Positions 1 to 7,100 of a stretch of 8,284 nt of DNA are shown here, in pieces. The notes under the pieces are model-generated. The model was given only the letters and a program-made list of their open reading frames with translations, ran no database searches and was not told the DNA's origin. Every line of letters begins with the position of its first letter. Position 1 is the first letter of the stretch. The stretch is taken from positions 1 to 8,284 of the forward strand of contig JBMNIX010000004.1 in NCBI GenBank assembly GCA_050951365.1, in the 5' to 3' direction. This stretch comes from JAAYHG01 sp012735455 (lineage in GTDB: Bacteria; Bacillota; DTU030; DUMP01). The position numbers were made by a program, and so were the translations under genes.

Positions 1-32
1 ACAGAGTACAATTCTGATTTTTTCACAGCCAT
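1..32 (-). CDS. hsdM: Start of probable type I restriction-modification methyltransferase subunit (HsdM), partial
   Basis: Only the first ten codons plus two bases are in the window; they read MAVKKSELYS and then probably V. From memory, this closely matches the conserved N-terminus of many type I R-M modification subunits, which begin with a short basic stretch followed by SELYSxLW and then the HsdM N-terminal helical domain. HsdM is the adenine-N6 methyltransferase subunit that works with the specificity subunit HsdS and, in the restriction complex, HsdR. The ATG at 32 is preferred because GAGAGG lies 8 nt upstream (41-46). An in-frame ATG at 50 would add six residues (MREVKW) but has a poor ribosome binding site and does not fit the family start. 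The gene begins 20 nt after the stop of the Phd-like gene, so the two are probably co-transcribed. Ten residues are little evidence; any other protein with this N-terminus would look the same here. Confidence 0.55.
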   Translation of the reverse strand, partial: MAVKKSELYS

Positions 33-40
33 CCATTTAA

Positions 41-46
41 CCTCTC
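41..46 (-). promoter_or_regulatory. Ribosome binding site of the hsdM-like gene
   Basis: On the minus strand this reads GAGAGG, 8 nt before the ATG at 32. It decides the start: the alternative ATG at 50 lies upstream of this site and would not be served by it. The site falls in the 20-nt gap after the Phd-like stop codon, so the downstream gene has its own initiation signal and does not rely only on translational coupling. Confidence 0.55.
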
Positions 47-52
47 TCATCT

Positions 53-265
53 CTAATATTCTGTTATATCAATACCTGATTTTAGTAACCTTTCATAGCG
101 TTCATTTGATATAAGAACAGCTATAGGTTTACCATTCTTCAAAACAAAAGCCGCCCTGTCTTCATCAGATAATTTTGTAATTAATTTAGAAGACTGTCCC
201 CTTAAAAAATCTGACATATTATAAAAGTCCATAGGTTGCTTTTTTACTCTATCTTCATTGTCCAT
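53..265 (-). CDS. Phd/YefM-family antitoxin-like protein, short C-terminal tail
   Basis: This is a 70-residue protein with the Phd/YefM fold pattern. SDF at residues 18-20 opens the N-terminal DNA-binding region. The hallmark strand-turn-strand FVLKNGKPIAVLIS spans residues 40-53, followed by the helix NERYERLL (54-61). In known members the N-terminal half dimerises and binds operator DNA, while an extended C-terminal segment neutralises a RelE- or Doc-type toxin. Here only nine residues (KSGIDITEY) follow the helix, so most of the usual toxin-binding tail appears absent. No toxin gene follows; instead an hsdM-like gene starts 20 nt downstream. The ATG at 265 is chosen because AGGTG lies 5 nt upstream (271-275) and AAAGGAG 15 nt upstream (281-287). 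A GTG at 298 would add 11 residues but has no Shine-Dalgarno and would place AAAGGAG inside the gene. The role is inferred: an operon autoregulator or orphan antitoxin tied to the R-M genes. Confidence 0.85.
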   Translation of the reverse strand: MDNEDRVKKQPMDFYNMSDFLRGQSSKLITKLSDEDRAAFVLKNGKPIAVLISNERYERLLKSGIDITEY

Positions 266-270
266 ATCAA

Positions 271-287
271 CACCTACTTTCTCCTTT
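271..287 (-). promoter_or_regulatory. Ribosome binding region of the Phd-like gene
   Basis: The minus strand carries a purine-rich stretch with AAAGGAG (281-287) and AGGTG (271-275), 15 and 5 nt before the ATG at 265. The spacing of the stronger motif is long and that of the weaker one is good. Both favour the ATG at 265 over the GTG at 298. Confidence 0.55.
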
Positions 288-323
288 AATTTTATCACAA
301 AACAAGGACTAAAGAAACACCTA

Positions 324-375
324 TTTACTACTTATAAAGTAATTACTTTTTGTACCTAATTTAAAATATGTACAT
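324..375 (-). promoter_or_regulatory. Candidate promoter and operator of the Phd-like/hsd operon
   Basis: Read on the minus strand, a -10-like TATAAG (331-336) lies 17 bp after a weak -35-like TTAGGT (354-359), about 60-70 nt before the Phd-like start. The spacer is almost filled by a perfect 14-bp palindrome, AAAGTAATTACTTT (336-349). Flanking it are TGTACC (+ strand 351-356), overlapping the -35, and a perfect TGTACA inside the 8-bp palindrome ATGTACAT (368-375). TGTACA is the core reported for YefM-type operators. The arrangement suits autorepression by the Phd-like protein. The -35 match is poor, so the exact promoter is uncertain; the palindromes are directly visible. Confidence 0.4.
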
Positions 376-415
376 CTATCCAACCTACACAACCCCTCTT
401 TTCATCTAACCTACA
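373..415. repeat. Pair of short direct repeats upstream of the operon promoter
   Basis: On the minus strand TGTAGGTT is followed by AGATG twice: TGTAGGTTAGATG (403-415), and TGTAGGTT-GGA-TAGATG (372-388), which has a short insertion. The copies lie about 30 bp apart just upstream of the candidate promoter and could be activator or repressor sites. They are short and could also be chance in this A+T-rich DNA. Confidence 0.3.
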
Positions 416-471
416 TACTCAACTTTAAAATTTCTATAATTCTTGACCTGTTTCCTCAAACAATAAAAATG

Positions 472-536
472 AGGGTTTTCAAGATTAGTTCGTCATACAA
501 ATGAACTCTGCATTTTCACTAATACTTGAAAACCCT
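472..536. repeat. Long imperfect inverted repeat
   Basis: Arm 472-489 (AGGGTTTTCAAGATTAGT) is complementary to arm 518-536 except for one bulged base, giving an 18-bp stem. The 28-nt interior can form a weaker inner hairpin (AGTTC at 487-491 with GAACT at 503-507). Transcribed on the minus strand, the stem is followed by CATTTTTATTG, so it could act as a second terminator insulating the downstream operon from the giant gene. It could instead be a small palindromic mobile repeat or a structured RNA; no transposase or target-site duplication was seen. Confidence 0.6.
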
Positions 537-541
537 TATAT

Positions 542-589
542 ATCAATGCTTTCGTTGCATTTTATTTCTCCACTCTTGACATCAATGCT
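542..589. repeat. Direct repeat ATCAATGCT with small hairpin
   Basis: The nonamer ATCAATGCT occurs at 542-550 and again at 581-589, 39 bp apart. The first copy also forms a small hairpin with the following bases (AATGC 545-549 with GCATT 557-561, 7-nt loop). No function can be assigned; it may be debris of a dispersed repeat. Confidence 0.3.
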
Positions 590-602
590 ACGCACTCCAC
601 AT

Positions 603-619
603 GTTTTCTACAAGAAAAC
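603..619. repeat. Small perfect hairpin
   Basis: GTTTTCT (603-609) pairs perfectly with AGAAAAC (613-619) around a 3-nt loop. It is A+T-rich, has no adjoining U-run on either strand, and no role can be assigned. Confidence 0.3.
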
Positions 620-631
620 GAGTCCATAAAC

Positions 632-681
632 ACCCCCCAGCCCCTTAAGAGTCGTGATAAGCTCCCAAGGGGTGCTGGGGG
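632..681. repeat. GC-rich hairpin downstream of the terminator
   Basis: The arm at 632-646 (a run of C, then AGCCCCTT) pairs with the arm at 667-682 (AAGGGG, TGCT, GGGGG), with one extra C and a 2-nt bulge. The stem is strong, with a loop of about 20 nt. No good U-run follows on either strand (minus-strand continuation GTTTATGG), so it is weaker as a terminator than the neighbouring hairpin. It could protect RNA 3' ends or back up termination. Confidence 0.5.
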
Positions 682-682
682 T

Positions 683-730
683 AAAGAAAAGCCCCGTGAG
701 AGAGCTTTATTAGCTGCTTTCCCACGGGGT
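683..730 (-). terminator. Rho-independent terminator of the giant repeat gene
   Basis: Read on the minus strand, CCCCGTG (723-729) pairs perfectly with CACGGGG (692-698). The stem is extended inward by a mostly paired GGAAAGC/GCTCTCT segment and followed directly by the U-rich CTTTTCTTT (683-691). It lies about 55 nt after the tandem stop codons of the giant gene. On the plus strand the stem is followed by TTTGTTGTG, a poorer U-run, so any bidirectional activity would be weak. Confidence 0.85.
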
Positions 731-755
731 TTGTTGTGATTCGTTCCTTCGGTTA

Positions 756-772
756 CTGACGGGTTTGGTCAG
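756..772. repeat. Small hairpin in the 3' UTR of the giant gene
   Basis: CTGAC (756-760) pairs with GTCAG (768-772) around a 7-nt loop, between the stop codons and the main terminator. It is short and may be incidental. Confidence 0.25.
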
Positions 773-783
773 CTTGTGAATTA

Positions 784-1185
784 TTAATCTTCTTCTGGGA
801 ATAGGCTATGCCATTCCATGCCAGCCACATCTGCCAGGCTGGTGTTTTCAAAGATCTGGGCTCCGCCTACTTTGCCGGTAATAACCAGTTCCACCTTAGT
901 TGGCTTCTGATCCTTGTCGGTTAGCGGATTGCCAAAGGTCCAGTATGGGTCGTCACCATAGTTTCCGTTTTCTACAGAAAACGGTGTGCTGAATTCTTTG
1001 GTGCCTTCTACAAACAGCTCTGCGTGTTTCTCAAGCACTGCTGTGTTTGTTGCCAGCAAGTCATCGCCAGCATAGAGTTTAACTTCTAGTGATGCCACAT
1101 CGTCAAAGTTGAAGTCGTCTGCAAGTGTCCAACCTACGTTAACGCCCTTGTAATCAGTACCCTTATGGGTGTTGAAGTTTGTCAT
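784..1185 (-). repeat. Class C single C-terminal repeat module
   Basis: This 133-residue module aligns with classes A and B along its whole length (MTNFNTHKGTDYKG, FNFDDV, LLATNTAVL, STPF, PYWTFG, KPTKVEL, ITGK) but is clearly diverged (VASLEVKLYAGDD, LFVEGTKEF, ENGNYGDD). It shares features with both: GTDYKG and HAEL as in A, ENTSLADVAGMEW as in B. It ends WHSLFPEED, stopping at the linker, so the protein terminates with a repeat and has no extra C-terminal domain. Confidence 0.9.
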
Positions 1186-4100
1186 TGTGGCTGCTTCTTC
1201 AGAAATGGCTGCCGGGAACAGGCTATCCCACTCCATGCCGGCAACATCTGCCAAGCTGGTGTTTTCAAAGGTCTGGGGGTCACCTATTTTGCCGGTGATG
1301 ATTAATTCCACCCGAGTAGGTTTCTTGGATTTGGCTGCTTCCCATTCGCCAAAGATCCAGTAATCATCTTGTATCGTTTCAATGGCAAACGGTGTGCTAA
1401 ATTCCCTCGTGCCTTCCGCATATAGAGAAGCGTGCTTTTCCAACACGGCTGTATTTGTAGCCAACAGCTCGTTGTCAGCATACAGCTTGACTTCTATCGA
1501 CTTTACGTCATCAAAATTAAACCCATCTGCAAGTTTCCAGCCTACGTTGACACCTTTGTAATCATCACCCTTGTGGGTGTTGAAGTTGGTCATTGTAGCT
1601 GCATTCTCAGGTAGCTCTGCCAGGAACAGGCTATCCCACTCCATGCCGGCAACATCTGCCAAGCTGGTGTTTTCAAAGGTCTGGGAGTCACCTATTTTGC
1701 CGGTGATGATTAATTCCACCCGAGTAGGTTTCTTGGATTTGGCTGCTTCCCATTCGCCAAAGATCCAGTAATCATCTTGTATCGTTTCAATGGCAAACGG
1801 TGTGCTAAATTCCCTCGTGCCTTCCGCATATAGAGAAGCGTGCTTTCCCAACACGGCTGTATTTGTAGCCAACAGCTCGTTGTCAGCATACAGCTTGACT
1901 TCTATCGACTTTACGTCATCAAAATTAAACCCATCTGCAAGTTTCCAGCCTACGTTGACACCTTTGTAATCATCACCCTTGTGGGTGTTGAAGTTGGTCA
2001 TTGTAGCTGCATTCTCAGGTAGCTCTGCCAGGAACAGGCTATCCCACTCCATGCCGGCAACATCTGCCAAGCTGGTGTTTTCAAAGGTCTGGGAGTCACC
2101 TATTTTGCCGGTGATGATTAATTCCACCCGAGTAGGTTTCTTGGATTTGGCTGCTTCCCATTCGCCAAAGATCCAGTAATCATCTTGTATCGTTTCAATG
2201 GCAAACGGTGTGCTAAATTCCCTCGTGCCTTCCGCATATAGAGAAGCGTGCTTTCCCAACACGGCTGTATTTGTAGCCAACAGCTCGTTGTCAGCATACA
2301 GCTTGACTTCTATCGACTTTACGTCATCAAAATTAAACCCATCTGCAAGTTTCCAGCCTACGTTGACACCTTTGTAATCATCACCCTTGTGGGTGTTGAA
2401 GTTGGTCATTGTAGCTGCATTCTTTGGTAGCTCTGCCAGGAACAGGCTATCCCACTCCATGCCGGCAACATCTGCCAAGCTGGTGTTTTCAAAGGTCTGG
2501 GAGTCACCTATTTTGCCGGTGATGATTAATTCCACCCGAGTAGGTTTCTTGGATTTGGCTGCTTCCCATTCGCCAAAGATCCAGTAATCATCTTGTATCG
2601 TTTCAATGGCAAACGGTGTGCTAAATTCCCTCGTGCCTTCCGCATATAGAGAAGCGTGCTTTCCCAACACGGCTGTATTTGTAGCCAACAGCTCGTTGTC
2701 AGCATACAGCTTGACTTCTATCGACTTTACGTCATCAAAATTAAACCCATCTGCAAGTTTCCAGCCTACGTTGACACCTTTGTAATCATCACCCTTGTGG
2801 GTGTTGAAGTTGGTCATTGTAGCTGCATTCTCAGGTAGCTCTGCCAGGAACAGGCTATCCCACTCCATGCCGGCAACATCTGCCAAGCTGGTGTTTTCAA
2901 AGGTCTGGGAGTCACCTATTTTGCCGGTGATGATTAATTCCACCCGAGTAGGTTTCTTGGATTTGGCTGCTTCCCATTCGCCAAAGATCCAGTAATCATC
3001 TTGTATCGTTTCAATGGCAAACGGTGTGCTAAATTCCCTCGTGCCTTCCGCATATAGAGAAGCGTGCTTTCCCAACACGGCTGTATTTGTAGCCAACAGC
3101 TCGTTGTCAGCATACAGCTTGACTTCTATCGACTTTACGTCATCAAAATTAAACCCATCTGCAAGTTTCCAGCCTACGTTGACACCTTTGTAATCATCAC
3201 CCTTGTGGGTGTTGAAGTTGGTCATTGTAGCTGCATTCTCAGGTAGCTCTGCCAGGAACAGGCTATCCCACTCCATGCCGGCAACATCTGCCAAGCTGGT
3301 GTTTTCAAAGGTCTGGGAGTCACCTATTTTGCCGGTGATGATTAATTCCACCCGAGTAGGTTTCTTGGATTTGGCTGCTTCCCATTCGCCAAAGATCCAG
3401 TAATCATCTTGTATCGTTTCAATGGCAAACGGTGTGCTAAATTCCCTCGTGCCTTCCGCATATAGAGAAGCGTGCTTTCCCAACACGGCTGTATTTGTAG
3501 CCAACAGCTCGTTGTCAGCATACAGCTTGACTTCTATCGACTTTACGTCATCAAAATTAAACCCATCTGCAAGTTTCCAGCCTACGTTGACACCTTTGTA
3601 ATCATCACCCTTGTGGGTGTTGAAGTTGGTCATTGTAGCTGCATTCTCAGGTAGCTCTGCCAGGAACAGGCTATCCCACTCCATGCCGGCAACATCTGCC
3701 AAGCTGGTGTTTTCAAAGGTCTGGGAGTCACCTATTTTGCCGGTGATGATTAATTCCACCCGAGTAGGTTTCTTGGATTTGGCTGCTTCCCATTCGCCAA
3801 AGATCCAGTAATCATCTTGTATCGTTTCAATGGCAAACGGTGTGCTAAATTCCCTCGTGCCTTCCGCATATAGAGAAGCGTGCTTTCCCAACACGGCTGT
3901 ATTTGTAGCCAACAGCTCGTTGTCAGCATACAGCTTGACTTCTATCGACTTTACGTCATCAAAATTAAACCCATCTGCAAGTTTCCAGCCTACGTTGACA
4001 CCTTTGTAATCATCACCCTTGTGGGTGTTGAAGTTGGTCATTGTAGCTGCATTCTTTGGTAGCTCTGCCAGGAACAGGCTATCCCACTCCATGCCGGCAA

Positions 4101-7100
4101 CATCTGCCAAGCTGGTGTTTTCAAAGGTCTGGGAGTCACCTATTTTGCCGGTGATGATTAATTCCACCCGAGTAGGTTTCTTGGATTTGGCTGCTTCCCA
4201 TTCGCCAAAGATCCAGTAATCATCTTGTATCGTTTCAATGGCAAACGGTGTGCTAAATTCCCTCGTGCCTTCCGCATATAGAGAAGCGTGCTTTCCCAAC
4301 ACGGCTGTATTTGTAGCCAACAGCTCGTTGTCAGCATACAGCTTGACTTCTATCGACTTTACGTCATCAAAATTAAACCCATCTGCAAGTTTCCAGCCTA
4401 CGTTGACACCTTTGTAATCATCACCCTTGTGGGTGTTGAAGTTGGTCATTGTAGCTGCATTCTTTGGTAGCTCTGCCAGGAACAGGCTATCCCACTCCAT
4501 GCCGGCAACATCTGCCAAGCTGGTGTTTTCAAAGGTCTGGGAGTCACCTATTTTGCCGGTGATGATTAATTCCACCCGAGTAGGTTTCTTGGATTTGGCT
4601 GCTTCCCATTCGCCAAAGATCCAGTAATCATCTTGTATCGTTTCAATGGCAAACGGTGTGCTAAATTCCCTCGTGCCTTCCGCATATAGAGAAGCGTGCT
4701 TTCCCAACACGGCTGTATTTGTAGCCAACAGCTCGTTGTCAGCATACAGCTTGACTTCTATCGACTTTACGTCATCAAAATTAAACCCATCTGCAAGTTT
4801 CCAGCCTACGTTGACACCTTTGTAATCATCACCCTTGTGGGTGTTGAAGTTGGTCATTGTAGCTGCATTCTCAGGTAGCTCTGCCAGGAACAGGCTATCC
4901 CACTCCATGCCGGCAACATCTGCCAAGCTGGTGTTTTCAAAGGTCTGGGAGTCACCTATTTTGCCGGTGATGATTAATTCCACCCGAGTAGGTTTCTTGG
5001 ATTTGGCTGCTTCCCATTCGCCAAAGATCCAGTAATCATCTTGTATCGTTTCAATGGCAAACGGTGTGCTAAATTCCCTCGTGCCTTTCGCATATAGAGC
5101 GGCGTGCTTTTCCAACACGGCTGTATTTGTAGCCAACAACTCGTTGTCAGCATACAGCTTGACTTCTATCGACTTTACGTCATCAAAATTAAACCCATCT
5201 GCAAGTTTCCAGCCTACGTTGACACCTTTGTAATCATCACCCTTGTGGGTGTTGAAGTTGGTCATCGTAGCTGCTTCTTCCGAAATTGCTTCCGGGAACA
5301 GGCTATCCCAAGGTGCATGGGCATCTGCTAAACTGTCGGCAACAAAGGTTCTAGCTTCACCTACTTTTCCGGTGATAGTTAATACTGCCTTAGTTGGCTT
5401 ATCGGACTGCTCTAATTTCTTTTGATCAAATATCCAATACGCATCGCTGTCTGCATTATAGGATATATCTTCTACAAAGAACGGGGTGCTGAATTCTCTC
5501 GTGCCAGAAGCATATAGCTCTGCATGCTTCTCCAGCACCGCTGTGTTTGTTGCTAGAAGTTTGTCGCCAGCATAGAGTTTAACTTCTATGGACTTTACAT
5601 CGTCAAAGTTAAACTCGTCTGCAAGTTTCCAGCCTACGTTGATACCTTTGTAATCAGTACCCTTATGAGTGTTGAAGTTGGTCATCATAGCCGCATCTTC
5701 TGAAATTGCTTCTAGGAACAGGCTATCCCAAGGTGCATGGGCATCTGCTAAACTGTCGGCAACAAAGGTTCTAGCTTCACCTACTTTTCCGGTGATAGTT
5801 AATACTGCCTTAGTTGGCTTATCGGACTGCTCTAATTTCTTTTGATCAAATATCCAATACGCATCGCTGTCTGCATTATAGGATATATCTTCTACAAAGA
5901 ACGGGGTGCTGAATTCTCTCGTGCCAGAAGCATATAGCTCTGCATGCTTCTCCAGCACCGCTGTGTTTGTTGCTAGAAGTTTGTCGCCAGCATAGAGTTT
6001 AACTTCTATGGACTTTACATCGTCAAAGTTAAACTCGTCTGCAAGTTTCCAGCCTACGTTGATACCTTTGTAATCAGTACCCTTATGAGTGTTGAAGTTG
6101 GTCATCATAGCCGCATCTTCTGAGATTGCTTCTAGGAACAGGCTATCCCAAGGTGCATGGGCATCTGCTAAACTGTCGGCAACAAAGGTTCTAGCTTCAC
6201 CTACTTTTCCGGTGATAGTTAATACTGCCTTAGTTGGCTTATCGGACTGCTCTAATTTCTTTTGATCAAATATCCAATACGCATCGCTGTCTGCATTATA
6301 GGATATATCTTCTACAAAGAACGGGGTGCTGAATTCTCTCGTGCCAGAAGCATATAGCTCTGCATGCTTCTCCAGCACCGCTGTGTTTGTTGCTAGAAGT
6401 TTGTCGCCAGCATAGAGTTTAACTTCTATGGACTTTACATCGTCAAAGTTAAACTCGTCTGCAAGTTTCCAGCCTACGTTGATACCTTTGTAATCAGTAC
6501 CCTTATGAGTGTTGAAGTTGGTCATCATAGCCGCATCTTCTGAAATTGCTTCTAGGAACAGGCTATCCCAAGGTGCATGGGCATCTGCTAAACTGTCGGC
6601 AACAAAGGTTCTAGCTTCACCTACTTTTCCGGTGATAGTTAATACTGCCTTAGTTGGCTTATCGGACTGCTCTAATTTCTTTTGATCAAATATCCAATAC
6701 GCATCGCTGTCTGCATTATAGGATATATCTTCTACAAAGAACGGGGTGCTGAATTCTCTCGTGCCAGAAGCATATAGCTCTGCATGCTTCTCCAGCACCG
6801 CTGTGTTTGTTGCTAGAAGTTTGTCGCCAGCATAGAGTTTAACTTCTATGGACTTTACATCGTCAAAGTTAAACTCGTCTGCAAGTTTCCAGCCTACGTT
6901 GATACCTTTGTAATCAGTACCCTTATGAGTGTTGAAGTTGGTCATCATAGCCGCATCTTCTGAAATTGCTTCTAGGAACAGGCTATCCCAAGGTGCATGG
7001 GCATCTGCTAAACTGTCGGCAACAAAGGTTCTAGCTTCACCTACTTTTCCGGTGATAGTTAATACTGCCTTAGTTGGCTTATCGGACTGCTCTAATTTCT

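Larger units (their letters stand above)
299..783. other. Intergenic region without a gene
   Basis: No convincing open reading frame or tRNA-like structure was seen in these 485 bases on either strand. From right to left the stretch holds a small hairpin (756-772), the terminator of the giant gene (683-730), a second GC-rich hairpin (632-681), a 7-bp hairpin (603-619), a repeated nonamer (542-550 and 581-589), a long inverted repeat (472-536), a pair of direct repeats (about 372-415) and the candidate operator/promoter of the Phd-like operon. The A+T richness contrasts with the repeat gene beside it. Confidence 0.75.

Noticed and set aside
266..298. GTG at 298 as the start of the Phd-like protein
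   Set aside because: No Shine-Dalgarno precedes it, the purine-rich ribosome binding region lies downstream of it, and the added residues do not match the family.
443..470. TTGACC plus an A-rich stretch as a plus-strand promoter
   Set aside because: The spacing to the only -10-like sequence is too short and no plus-strand gene follows.
472..600. Remnant insertion sequence or MITE
   Set aside because: An inverted repeat and a repeated nonamer are present, but no transposase fragment, terminal inverted repeats of a known family or target-site duplication can be seen.
576..605. Perfect TTGACA (576-581) as a plus-strand promoter
   Set aside because: No acceptable -10 lies at 16-18 bp spacing, and there is no plus-strand gene downstream for it to serve.
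1169..5425. A ladder of 60-75 codon plus-strand open frames recurring every 408 bp
   Set aside because: They are antisense shadows of the repeat gene. They recur only because the B units are identical, have no ribosome binding sites, and vary exactly where the sense repeats vary.
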